Below, in pieces: positions 45,598 to 55,601 of a DNA stretch of 64,000 bases (position 1 is its first letter; the number at the start of each line of letters is the position of its first letter). The stretch lies in contig JAFEMH010003614.1 of the NCBI GenBank assembly GCA_022495995.1, positions 1-64,000 on the forward strand. Reading direction: 5' to 3'. Source of the DNA: Adenophora triphylla var. japonica. Lineage: Eukaryota > Streptophyta > Magnoliopsida > Asterales > Campanulaceae. The notes beneath the pieces were generated by a model. That model did no database searches. It was not told the DNA's origin and saw nothing but the letters and a program-made list of their open reading frames with translations. Position numbers and translations under genes: made by a program.

Positions 45598-45929
45598 GAG
45601 CCCCTCGGCGACAAGTCTTATGAAAGAAGTCATGTCGACGATAGAAAAGACATCATTCTGAACATCGGGATGGTCGTGCCGCACGGCTGCCTACGTATCT
45701 CTATCGGAGAATCAGACCAAAACGTAGTTCGACTCCAAAACATGAAAAGACTACTTTAGGTATTTTGAAAATCATTTGAAAATCGCGGAGATTTTATTTT
45801 CGAAAAGGTAAATTCATACTGAGGAATCAAATCAAGACCCAATTCAGAATATACCTGCCTATCTGAAGATTCGCCTGTCTAGGCTCCGAACCTGCGGGAA
45901 TCATGTTAGAACACAAAGGCTCACCTGTC
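45598..45929 (-). other. PPT and 3' noncoding region of C
   Basis: On the minus strand GTCGCCGAGGGGCTC abuts the LTR and serves as PPT. The next 150 bp match the corresponding stretch of T1 (5150-5316), including GATAGAGATACGTAGGCAGC on the minus strand. Confidence 0.75.
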
Positions 45930-46290
45930 CGGCCCTCTGAGTCCTGTCGGTTTTGTGACGATTCGCCTTTCTGGGCTCCGAATCGGGCTTTTTGTTGTTG
46001 GGGATGACGATTCACCTGTTTGGGCGTTGAATCGGGCTTTTGGTTCGACGATCCACCTGTCTGGGCATTGGACCGGGCTTTTTTCTGATGACGATCCATC
46101 TGTTTGGGCGTTGGGCCGGGCTTTTTCTGATGACGATCCACCTGTTTGGGCGTTGGACCGGGCTTTTGATTTGATGATCCACCTGTTTGGGCGTTGGACC
46201 GAGCTTTTGGTTTGACGATCCACCTGTTTGGGCGTTGGACCGGGCTTTTGGTTTGACGATCCACCTGTTTGGGCGTTGGACCGAGCTTTT
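45930..46290 (-). repeat. tandem repeats before the 3' LTR of C
   Basis: About eight units of 38-51 bp built on GATCCACCTGTTTGGGCGTT and GGACCGGGCTTTTG on the plus strand. The array is open in several frames (QRPNRWIV type peptides) only because it is repetitive. Unrelated in sequence to the T1 array at the same structural position. Confidence 0.88.
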
Positions 46291-46631
46291 TCTGATTATC
46301 TGATTTCTGATGATTTGTACATATTGGCCGTGTGGGCCCAGACAATTTTTTTTTCTTTTCTGGTACCTGTTAGGAACAAGTAGGTAGCACAAACAATTGT
46401 TTTTTTTTTCTTTCTTAGCCCCTAATCCTAGGTCTAATTAGTTTAATTAATTAACTTTCTCGACTTTCCATGATTTCGGAAATGGAATGGCCGTTAGGCC
46501 GCAATTTTGAGCCTGAGTATGGTGTTTTATTGCATGTTATGAACTGTACACGCAGGTTTTTCGAGACTTGCTTTGTCAAGTCGGGGCTAGATTGCTGTTT
46601 GAGCAGAACTGTTGCTGCTTTGCCGTAGGGA

Positions 46632-46665
46632 TATCTCGCGCGAGATAAGGTGTCTCGCACGAGAC
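46632..46665. promoter_or_regulatory. CG-core dyad pair upstream of the antisense gene of C
   Basis: TATCTCGCGCGAGATA at 46632-46647 and GTCTCGCACGAGAC at 46652-46665, 57-90 bp upstream of the TATA box at 46722 that serves the plus-strand ORF. Confidence 0.5.
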
Positions 46666-46721
46666 ACGCTACCCAGGCAGAAATCTCTTCCTTTTTCGAA
46701 CAGGATTTTGACAGTTTTCCC

Positions 46722-46728
46722 TATAAAA
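46722..46728 (+). promoter_or_regulatory. TATA box of the antisense ORF in C
   Basis: TATAAAA in CCCTATAAAATCACC, about 107 bases before ATG 46829, a normal plant spacing. Confidence 0.55.
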
Positions 46729-46828
46729 TCACCCTGTAGTCCGGCCAGATAACTCATTATAGCTTTTCAAACTCTAGAGATATTCTGTTAGGGTGAAACT
46801 CTTGTCCTCTTTTTCAACCCTGTGATCC

Positions 46829-48320
46829 ATGGCTTCCAAGGAGATTGCCCCAACGTCCATGATTGTCGATGATTTTTCTTTGTCCTCTGAAGTGATTGCC
46901 TCTTTCAAGCAAGCATCAAGGGATTTTGTAAGGTCGTTTCGCAACCGGTCTCGCAATAAGTTTATCGCAGAATTCGGATTTAGAATTCTTTTCACTTTAA
47001 AGAACCTCCAACCGGATTGGAAGTTATTGCGAAGTCTTTGCTCGATTTTGGGATCCCTCTATTCATCTTTTCAATTTTTCTTGGAATGAGATGGTGCCTA
47101 CCGTGGAGGAATTCGCCATTATCTTGGATATGCCTTTGGTGGCGAGATTGCTGTTCCTAAGTATCATAGGAATCATTCGGAGGCTTTGAACGAATTGTTA
47201 GGGATCCCCTTGAAACTTGCTATGGGTTGGTTCACCGCAAGTGGGTTGATTGCTCTTCTTTTCCGGACGCTTCACGGTGATTCGATGATGATGCTTTTCA
47301 TGTCCATAAGCGGAACTTTCTGGCTCTTTCTCTTTTTGGAGATGTTTTGTTTACGTGCAGGGATGGCTTGGTCGATTCCCAACTGGTGGAAGTTGTTCTG
47401 CAGGCTAGGAAACGTTCTAGGAACATTATTCCGCTAATCTTGGGTGAGACCCTTCATGGTCTTGATGAGCTGCATAGGACTGGCGTCATGACTCAAGGGA
47501 GTCCCCTCCTGTTGACTATTTGGCTTAGGGAGCATCTCAAGTTGATAGGTCCCCCATTGGAATATTCTCCTTTTACATATCATACACGAAAGTTGCTGAT
47601 CAAAGATCTTTCGGCGGATGAGCGGGCCGAGCTGATTGCGAAGACCGAAACTGTCGATATTCTCTGGTGTCCACCTTATTGGAGGTTGAACAAGTATGTT
47701 GCCAATACCAAGGGTTTTGACAGGGTTGTTCTTCCGGGTTTGCGAGATTCCTCCTTCTACTTTCCCAAGCGGGTGCTCCGTCAGTTTGGTCGGCGACGGG
47801 ACACTTATCTTTTCGAAGGAGCTTCTCGTGTAGTGTCTTATATTGGTGTAGAGTTTGCGCAGGTGCTAGCTCAAGCATGGGGTGTAGGAACTAATCTGGA
47901 CCGTTGGTCGAACCTTCGGGCTTTTAATGCAAGCATCTTCCTGTCTGACAAATATTTGGATTGGTTCCTCCATACCGGTCATCCTAGTGCAGAGAAGATT
48001 GATGACTTGCGGCTTTCACTGCTACGAGATTCTTTTGTAGCTAGCAGTATCTTGCGAAGGAGCGAGGCTCGATCGATCCTGCTAATGTGCGAACTGATCC
48101 TACTCGGGATTTTCTTGATGGGGATTGGTACGAGAGGCGAGGCAAGGGAATGCACGGAAAGACGCAAGCTTTGGATAGGCCTCATGTCTTCAAGAGATTG
48201 TCGGAATCTGTCTTTGATCGTCTCGAGGGATGTTCTGCTTTGAGAGGCTCAAAGCGCAAGGAGGATCACGATGACGGTGGAGACCATGTCCGCCGGCCAA
48301 CCAAGTCAATGAAAGGCTAG
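46829..48320 (+). pseudogene. antisense ORF of C: plant mobile domain (PMD/MAIN-like) protein
   Basis: Runs opposite to the retrotransposon genes, between integrase and 3' LTR. ATG at 46829 (MASKEIAPTSM). In succession, in three frames, come FNFSWNEMVPTVEEFAIILD, FGGEIAVPKYHRN, MGWFTASGLIALLF and a long frame with LVDSQLVEVVLQARKRSRNI, MTQGSPLLLTIWLREHLKL, LWCPPYWRLNKYV and VVSYIGVEFAQVLAQAWG. The W-x-E-M-x-P-T-x-E-E-x-A-x-(I/L)-L and GSPLLL-x-(I/L)-W-L motifs are those of the aminotransferase-like plant mobile domain, known in MAIN-type proteins and in some transposons. About three frameshifts (near 47050, 47130 and 47290) make it a pseudogene here. It has a TATA box and a poly(A) signal of its own. 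Confidence 0.75.
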
Positions 48321-48463
48321 ATCTTTAGGAGTACCAAGAGATTGCTTTAATAGATTAATTGTTTCTGCTTTATTAGTATTATTTTTTTTCAAGTTTGTTA
48401 GCTTAGCAAATTAGTCGTTGTGGTTAGGATTTCCCTATTATCATTAATGAAATGCATTTGATT

Positions 48464-48469
48464 AATAAA
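48464..48469 (+). terminator. poly(A) signal of the antisense ORF in C
   Basis: AATAAA in GATTAATAAAAGGG, about 145 bases after the last plus-strand stop, in a T-rich 3' region. Confidence 0.5.
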
Positions 48470-48613
48470 AGGGACAACTTTGATTTATTTATTTGATTAG
48501 ACCGAACCCGAAGGCTGCCTACGTTCCTCTTTTACAGCAATTAAACAAGAGGCTCAGGTCCAACGTAGTTCATTTTTGAGAAAAGGACAAAATATGGCTC
48601 TAGGCCGTAGAGT

Positions 48614-48629
48614 AATCTCGCGCGAGATA
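48614..48629. promoter_or_regulatory. CG-core dyad between integrase and antisense ORF of C
   Basis: AATCTCGCGCGAGATA, same palindrome as in the U3, followed by a poly-T run (48641-48670). Confidence 0.45.
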
Positions 48630-48814
48630 AGGCCCCTTTCTTTTTTTTTTTTTTTTTTTTTATTTTTTTTATGCACACCCTTTCTTTTGCCTAGACCGCC
48701 CCTTCGGGTTTTCAATCTAGCGGGCTTCTTTTCTTGTGCTAGCTCTAATTTTTGCCTAGGTCGTCCTTTCCGGGATTTTCAACCTAGCGAGCGATTTGTT
48801 TTAAGGAGGCCAAG

Positions 48815-49577
48815 TCACGCGAAGTACTTCTTGAGCTTGTCCATGTTGACCGGCTTTGGTAGTTGATCTCCGTCTAAGTCTACCAGCTGAAGGGCTCCCC
48901 CAGAGAATATCTTCTTCACAATGTAGGGTCCTATCCACCTTGGTCCCCACTTGCCTAACGGGTTGAAAGGTCCGGGACGATGCTCACGGAGCACCAGGTC
49001 GCCTACTCTGATGTTCCTTGTCTTGACCTTTTTGTTGAAAGCTCTTGCCATTCTTCTTTGGTAAGCTTGAGTGTGTTCGGATGCTTTCATCCTTCTTTCG
49101 TCCAACAGGGCTAGCTCTTCGTATCTGCTTTCTAGCCAGTCGACTTCATTCACTTGGTTTTCTAGGAGAACCCTTAGTGATGGTATTTCCAATTCTATCG
49201 GTAAGACAGCCTCCATCCCAAATGTGAGGGCGTAGGGAGTTTCCCACAGTAGGCATTCGGGCGGAAGTGCGGTACCCCCATAGTGCGAATGGTAGCTTGT
49301 CGGGCCAGTCTTTTCCAGTGACTGCCATTTTTCTGATGATAGTCTCGATTGTTTTGTTCGCGGCTTCAACTGCTCCGTTTGTTTGAGGCCTATAAGGAGA
49401 TGACTTGTGTCTCGTGATTTTGTACTCGGTTAGTAGGCGATCGGTTTCCTTCTCGAAGTGTGACCCATTATCGGATATCATCTCTTGTGGAACCCCATAT
49501 CGGCAGATGATGTTGTGCTTGATGAATTCTGCAACCTTTACGGCGTTCGAACTTTGTAGGAGGCGGCCTCGACCCAT
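48815..49577 (-). pseudogene. integrase of C, C-terminal half
   Basis: Frame 1 (49577 on): HNIICRYGVPQEMISDNGSHF (second Asp), SSPYRPQTNGAVEAANKTI (Glu). After a frameshift near 49270: TPYALTFGMEAVLPIELEIPS, the DERRMKASEHTQAYQRRMARAFNKK block and the GDLVLREHRPGPFNPLGKWGP tail. All are standard for Tat integrases. Confidence 0.9.
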
Positions 49578-51250
49578 TTAGTGAAATAGTCGATGGCTAC
49601 TAGGGACGAAACTTGATGTCCGTTGGCTCCTGCGCGTGTGATCTTTCCAATCACGTCTATTCCCCATGTAGAGAACGGCCAAGGTGAAGTCATTGGATAC
49701 AGCAAGGAAGGCGGTGCATGCTGAAGATTGGCGTGTATCTGACACTTGTGGCACTTCTTGACCATTTTGGTACAGTCGGCTTCCATGGTCAGCCAAAAGT
49801 ACCCTTGTCTGATGATCTTTTTGGCGAGCATGTTTCCGCTCATGTGGGTTCCACATATGCCTTGATGAACATGGTCCATTATTTCCTGGGCCTCTTCCTC
49901 GGTGGCGCAAAGGAGGTTTCCTTGGGGATGTTTCTTGAATAAACGGCCAGCCGTGATGACGTAATTGGCAGCCAACCTCTTAAGGGCAATCTGAGTCTTC
50001 AGGTCTGTCTCAGGTGGTATGGTTCCATCTAGGATGAAATACCAAATGTCGTGGTACCATGGTTTCCCTTCGGAGTTTTCAACAGCGGCACCTTTGGATA
50101 ACCATTTGTCTTTGCAGTCGTGAAGATCTATAACGGCGCAGTATGCAGGAGTTGCACGCCGTGTTATCTTGAAGGGTTTAACTGCTTTTCCTTTAGGGAT
50201 TTCGACCAAAGAAGCAAGTGTGGCTAATGCGTCCGCAAACCGATTTTTGTCTCTGGGGAGATAGTGGAATGAGACATCTTGAAATTGTTGCGCCAATTCT
50301 TGGAGGTGGGCACTGTATCTTTGAAGGGTTGGATCTTGGACCCTCCACTTCTTCAATGTCTGATTGATGATCAATTGGGAATCCCCGAATACCTCGAGTT
50401 CAGTCACGTTGCGTTCTAGGGCTGCCTCAAGCCCCGCTATGCAAGCCTCGTATTCCGCGGTATTGTTGGTGGCGTCAAAGTCAAGACGTACTGCTAGTGG
50501 AGTGTAGATGTCGTTAGGGTCTACCAATAACATTCCGATGCCAAACCCTCTCTTGTTGGCTGCGCCATCGAAAAATAATTGCCACTTATTTTCTTCTATG
50601 CTTAGGATGTCCTCATCAGGGAATCGCGGGTCTTCCCCCTTCACTTCGTCGCAAGGAAATTCGGCCAACTGATCTGCGAATACACTCCCTCTGACGGATT
50701 TCTGAGTGACATAAGTGATATCATACCCCGCGAGCATGAAGTACCATTTGGCTAGTCTCGAAGACAAATTTGATTTGTCTAGGATATATTTCAGTGGATC
50801 CATCTTTGCGATGAGACGGACTGGAAAGGCTTCCATATAGTGCTTTAACCTTTGTGATACCCAGACGAGAGCAGCGCATGACTTGTCGAGTGGAGAGTAG
50901 TTGATTTCACTGCCTTGGAATCTGCGGCTGACAAAGTAGATGGCATTTTCCGTGTGCGAGGCTGGTTGTTCTTGAGCAAGCATAGCCCCTAATGCGTTGT
51001 CTGTGATTGTGAGGTATAACTTCAAGGGCTTCTCCTTGTGTGGTGGAACCAGGATAGGTGGGGAAGTCAAGTAGTGCTTAACTTCCTCGAATGCTTCTTG
51101 ACATTCTACGGTCCACTCTTGAGGTGCGTTTTTCTTAAGCAGCTTAAAGATGGGGTCGCACATTGTAGTCGATTGATTAATGAATCGGCGATATATTGGA
51201 AGTCTGCCCATGAATCCCTTTACTTCTTTACGTGTCAGGGGTGGAGGCAT
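49538..51250 (-). CDS. RNase H, archaeal-type RNase H and integrase start of C
   Basis: A 570-codon open frame. Residues about 1-170 are the RT connection and first RNase H (KPLKLYLTITDNALGAMLAQ, INYSPLDKSCAALVW). Residues about 220-350 are a second RNase H of the archaeal type (LFFDGAANKRGFGIGMLL with the first Asp, NNTAEYEACIAGLEAAL with Glu, VFGDSQLIINQ with Asp, RFADALATLAS with Asp); all four catalytic acids are present. Residues about 450-510 hold the integrase zinc finger (HQGICGTHMSG...CHKCQIHAN), and WGIDVIGKI gives the first catalytic Asp. The frame ends at 49538. Confidence 0.92.
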   Translation of the reverse strand: MPPPLTRKEVKGFMGRLPIYRRFINQSTTMCDPIFKLLKKNAPQEWTVECQEAFEEVKHYLTSPPILVPPHKEKPLKLYLTITDNALGAMLAQEQPASHTENAIYFVSRRFQGSEINYSPLDKSCAALVWVSQRLKHYMEAFPVRLIAKMDPLKYILDKSNLSSRLAKWYFMLAGYDITYVTQKSVRGSVFADQLAEFPCDEVKGEDPRFPDEDILSIEENKWQLFFDGAANKRGFGIGMLLVDPNDIYTPLAVRLDFDATNNTAEYEACIAGLEAALERNVTELEVFGDSQLIINQTLKKWRVQDPTLQRYSAHLQELAQQFQDVSFHYLPRDKNRFADALATLASLVEIPKGKAVKPFKITRRATPAYCAVIDLHDCKDKWLSKGAAVENSEGKPWYHDIWYFILDGTIPPETDLKTQIALKRLAANYVITAGRLFKKHPQGNLLCATEEEAQEIMDHVHQGICGTHMSGNMLAKKIIRQGYFWLTMEADCTKMVKKCHKCQIHANLQHAPPSLLYPMTSPWPFSTWGIDVIGKITRAGANGHQVSSLVAIDYFTKWVEAASYKVRTP

Positions 51251-51998
51251 GTACGTGATGGCCTTTATCTTGGCGGGATGCGCTTCTATGCCGCGTTACG
51301 CTGACCATGTATCCCAAGACTTTCCCTTTGACTACTCCGAATGAGCATTTGGCGGGGTTGAGTCTCATTTTGTCTTTGTCTCGGTCGATTGAAGAATTTT
51401 CTAAGATCTACGAAGTGTTGGCCATCTGTCCCCTTCGAGTGGATAATCATGTCGTCCACATACACCTCTATTTCTTTATGGATCATGTCGTGGAATAGTG
51501 TCGTGATTTGCTCTCGATAGGTAGCCCGGCGTTCTTGAGACCAAACGGCATGACCGTGTAGCGAACGTTCCCCAAGGTGTGGTGAATGCTTTGTTTTGTC
51601 TTTGGTCCTCTTACGCCATGAGGATTTGGTTATACCCTGCGAACCCGTCGACGAATGAGCGGACCTCGTATCTTCTTTGTGGCATCGACCAACATGTCTA
51701 TGTTTGGTAGCGGGAAGTCATCTTTAGGGGATGCCTTGTTCAAGTCTCTGAAATCAACACAGACTCGTATTTTCCCGTTCGACTTGGCTACTTGCACTGT
51801 GTTTGCTAACCATTCCGGATATTCAATCATTTTGATGAACCCTACATTCAAGAGTTTCATGATTTCTTCTTTCACTTGCATTGACCATTCCGGCTTGATT
51901 CTGCGTAGTTTACGCTTGGCGGCTTGGCGTTGGGTAGCGGTGGTATCTTGTGTTCTACAACCGGCGGATTCAACCCGGGCATATCTTTGTAGGACCAA
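51251..51998 (-). pseudogene. reverse transcriptase of C, broken
   Basis: IKPEWSMQVKEEIMKLLNVG and IRVCVDFRDLNKASPKDDFPLPNID (51998-51630) start the domain; the catalytic YVDDMIIHSKG is at 51462-51430 in another frame; the remainder joins the RNase H frame at 51250. At least three frameshifts. Confidence 0.9.
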
Positions 51999-52684
51999 GC
52001 GAATACGTCGACATATTCTACGAGGAGCCGGGTCAAGGTTTCTCTGTCTTCCCCCTTGAAGAAGCTGCCGATCTTTGTTTCTCTGGGGTCTTCTGTTGTC
52101 CCAAGATTAACTGTTTGCATTTCCTCGTTGTCAACGGGGCCATTCTTTCCACAACGACCTACTTGCTTAGCTAATTCTTTTAAGATTTGTTCGTTATCTT
52201 GATCTATCTCATCGTATGATTCATTATTAACGTGTTCGTTATATTGATTATTATTAGTTAATTCATCATTTACGATGTTAGCAATCTCAGGGTACTCGGA
52301 AAGATCAAATTTTTCATTAAGGAAGTAAGGGAATACATGTTCATCCACCGCCTCGATTTCCTCTTGAGTGAGTTCATCGGAGGTGGAGCCTGCTTCTAAT
52401 GTAAAAGTTGTAGGGCCTATCTTCCTGCGAGGGTGGGGAGTGCAACCAAGCTCTTTGATCATGAAGTCTTCATCAACAACTGGTCCTCCGGTGACGTGCC
52501 AGTTTAGAATTGGCTTATCACATTTCTGTATTAGTCTTGTGTAGTTGGTAGTTGGAGCGTCCCCCTTGGATATTGCATGTATCTGGCTGTCTTCTAACCG
52601 ACACAGGTCTTGGAACTGTCGTAGCATGTCTTCTCCCAACACAAAGTCCCATTCGCTTGTCATTTCTGCCTTCGTGCCCCACAA
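51872..52684 (-). pseudogene. protease-RT linker of C
   Basis: Acidic 270-codon frame ending TRLLVEYVDVFAWSYKDMPGLNPP, the entry to the RT domain in this lineage. Its last 40 codons are out of frame and read through the RT region, so a frameshift lies near 51990. No other domain is recognised. Confidence 0.75.
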
Positions 52685-52708
52685 GTCATTAGGGATCAGT
52701 GGGACGGA

Positions 52709-54128
52709 TTACATTTCATCCGGAGAAGCATCGCAGTCACTGAAGATTTCAAAGCCCGGTTGGCGCTTTCCTTTATCATCAGTCCATGGTTCTGAAAAGA
52801 TAAAGTAGGGAATACTTTCCCCTTCTCGAACAAAGTAGCCATTGAGTGTCCTTCGATATGGTTTGAGGTTGCGATCCTTAAACTTTGGGTCATTGCAGTC
52901 TTTGTACGAGGTTCCTTCCCACTTGATTTGAGTGAAGCCCCACTCTTCTATGTCATCTTCATCGTGGATGGAGATGTCGTATCCTAGTCCATGCTTTGTG
53001 TGAGGCGGGGGGACCGGTGGTGGTTCCGTTATTCCTTGTAAGTGCTTTCCAAGCCCCAATCCAGGAAAGTACCCTTTTGCTAGCATCATTCTCCAGACAG
53101 GAAGGCTTCCGGAAAACCTAAGTGCCTTTGAGTAGTCGTTTTCGTTGCAAGTGTCTATGACATTCACAGTGCTTTCTTTCTCGATCTCAAAACCACTGAA
53201 CAGGAAATCAGAAGTGCTATGTTGTACTTCGAGGATAGGACTAGCGGTGACCATCTCTCCGTGTATGGTGACTATCGTGTTGTTGTGTCTGAACTTGATG
53301 CACTGGTGCAGGGAGGAGGGCACACCCCTATGTCGTGTAGCCAAGGGCGACCAAGCGGCAAATTGAAGGATCTTAGGGATGTCGATGACTTGAAATTCGA
53401 TGCTCATAGTGACTTGCCCCATTTCTACGGGTATCACAACCGATCCCGGAGCGGTTCTAGCGGTACAATCGTACCCCCTTACGGTATGCCCGAGATGGCT
53501 TGAGGTCTTTGTGGGTGAGGCCTAATGATGATAAGGCTTTCTTCGGGAGGACATTGATTGCAGAACCATTGTCGACCAAAATGCGTGGCATTCGGTACCC
53601 ATTCACCTTAGCGGTTATGTAAAGGGCCTCATGATGATTGTTCCCATAGGATGGGAGGTCCAAGTCAGTTAAAGTGATGACGTTGCCAAACTGCACTTGG
53701 CCAATCATTTGAGTGAGCTCTTCGGGTGTTGCTTCTGAGGAAATGGTCATTTGAGCCAATGCCTTTTTCAACATCTCACGGTGCTTGTGAGATGCTCCTA
53801 TGAGATCCCAAACCGAGATATTTGCTTGTGTCTTTTTCAATTGAGTTAAGAGAGGGTCCTCCGGCTCACTTGGCGATGAGGCTTTAGCTTGTTTTGGAGG
53901 ATTTTCATCCCTTGGGTCTTTGTTGGTGATCACACGACCGGATCGTGTGAGTAGGTTGACTGTTTTAGACCCTTTTTCCTTTTGCTCTAAGATTTCCTCC
54001 CAAGACATCATATAACAGAAAGAAGATTCATTAAATTCAAGAGGGCTCTCGTCCACAATTGTGGCTAGACGAGTAGGGTCCTCGAAGCTACTTTCTATCT
54101 CTATTAAATTGACCTCATTGTTTGGCAA
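52709..54128 (-). pseudogene. protease and G-patch-like region of C
   Basis: Frame 54128-53457: LTRSGRV, then the aspartic protease ILVDNGSAINVLPKKAL with Asp in DNGS. Frame 53437-52709: EFQVIDIPKILQFAAWSPLA-type protease tail, then MMLAKGYFPGLGLGKHLQGI, a G-patch-like motif often found between protease and RT in Tat elements. A frameshift near 53450 separates the two, and an in-frame stop ends the second at 52709. Confidence 0.85.
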
Positions 54129-54158
54129 AGGATTAGTAACAACATTTGGTAACCCTAT

Positions 54159-55601
54159 CTATTTATCGTCAAACAAATCTTGGATGACGTCTTTCAAGTG
54201 GAAGCAAGAGTTGGTGTCGTGACCGGTGAAGTTGTGGTACTTGCAGAAGAGATGATGAGCATGGTTGGCGGGGAGATCTTTCTTTGGAGGTCCGCCTTCT
54301 CTTGGTTTGATTTTCCCATTCTTGACAAGTACTTCGAAGAGTTCTTCTTGGGTGATTCCCTCAAGCTTGTCATAATGCCTATCTTTCTTCTTCTTTTGTG
54401 GTGGAGGTACCGCAGAGTACTTACCATTTCCGGGATGATTGAAGACAATGGCATTGACAGATGCATCCTTGGGATTGGAGGAGGAAGAAGAGCTCTTGTT
54501 GTAGCGGAATCCACTTTCTTTCTTGGCTTCCCTTTTCTGTTTGATGAGGTCATCTAACCGTATGCCCGACTTGTGAAGTTCGGCGAAGCTAGGAAAGTAG
54601 TTGCCGGCTAGCTTGTCTTGATATTCCTCTCTAAGGCACTGTATGAGGATGTGAATTTGCCTGCCTAGGCTGGGCCTATCAACGATTTCGGTTAGCTTGG
54701 TTCTCCACCTTTTGACAAAATCTGTGAAGGACTCGTTCGGTTGCTGCTTGGTTTGCTCAAGATCCCTTCTAGTGGTGCGATAAGTGGAGTTGTCCTCGTA
54801 TTGCTTTTGGAAGGTACAACTAGCAAGTGGCCAGTCTAGTCTTGTTGAGAGTGGGAGGGTCATATACCAATCTCTAGCAGCACCATCGAGAGTTTGTGGA
54901 AAGCATTGGGCTAACAGGTTGTCATCAACACCCATAGGTAGCATGGCCCAAGAGTAGGTCTCCAAATGTGATTTGGGACAGGTGGTGCCATTGAATTTTG
55001 CAATGTCGGGTGTCTTGTACTTTCTAGGAAGCTTTGACATAGACTGACGAAGGGTATCGTAATCGATGGAGAGCGTGGCTCCCTTACTCACATCAAGGGA
55101 TGCAAGTTTCTTTTCTAGCATGGCCATGGTAAGGGGTTCATTCTTGCTTTCCCCCTTGCTTTCTTTCTTGGATGTGCAGCTTTCATTGTCGGATGAGGAA
55201 GATGATGAGCTAGACTCGTACCTCTTTTTCTTGCCTTTGCTTTTGCGGCGACCCTTGGCCCTTTTAGTGTATGACTCCTCTTCTCCGGAGGAAGAGTCAT
55301 TTTTCTTCTTCTTTTCTTTGTTGGCTAGTGCAGCCCTAAGCTCTTGAATTTCTTCCACGAGAGTGTGGATTTGGGAAGCTTGCACTTCTAGGCGATCATT
55401 GGCTTCTTCCAGAAGTTTGTGGTTGTTTTCGGACAGGGTCTCATTTCCCGGAATGTTGTCGATGTCAGACATTGTGTTGGGAGTCTTGGAGTTGAGTAGC
55501 TTCGGAAAACTGACAGAAGATATGCAGATATCAGGATCTAGCCCCAACGAGTCGGAAGCAGGCTTAAACGGCTCAGGCTCAAATTCAGCAGACAGAAGCA
55601 T
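54159..55601 (-). CDS. gag of C
   Basis: 480 codons, the longest intact Gag in the window. N-terminal coiled coil (NHKLLEEANDRLEVQASQIH), a basic/serine-rich segment, then the Retrotrans_gag capsid (KFNGTTCPKSHLETY, FPQTLDGAARDWYMTLP, NESFTDFVKRWRTKL), a KLEGITQEELFEVLVKNGKI motif and, at the end, a zinc-knuckle-like CKYHNFTGHDTNSCFHLKD. It stops at 54159 and the protease frame begins at 54128. The palindrome TCTCGTGCGAGA (55604-55615) is just ahead of the ATG. Confidence 0.88.
   Translation of the reverse strand: MLLSAEFEPEPFKPASDSLGLDPDICISSVSFPKLLNSKTPNTMSDIDNIPGNETLSENNHKLLEEANDRLEVQASQIHTLVEEIQELRAALANKEKKKKNDSSSGEEESYTKRAKGRRKSKGKKKRYESSSSSSSSDNESCTSKKESKGESKNEPLTMAMLEKKLASLDVSKGATLSIDYDTLRQSMSKLPRKYKTPDIAKFNGTTCPKSHLETYSWAMLPMGVDDNLLAQCFPQTLDGAARDWYMTLPLSTRLDWPLASCTFQKQYEDNSTYRTTRRDLEQTKQQPNESFTDFVKRWRTKLTEIVDRPSLGRQIHILIQCLREEYQDKLAGNYFPSFAELHKSGIRLDDLIKQKREAKKESGFRYNKSSSSSSNPKDASVNAIVFNHPGNGKYSAVPPPQKKKKDRHYDKLEGITQEELFEVLVKNGKIKPREGGPPKKDLPANHAHHLFCKYHNFTGHDTNSCFHLKDVIQDLFDDK

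Noticed and set aside
45930..46290. Regular repeat array that could be mistaken for CRISPR
   Set aside because: Units are contiguous degenerate tandem repeats without unique spacers, in a plant retrotransposon.
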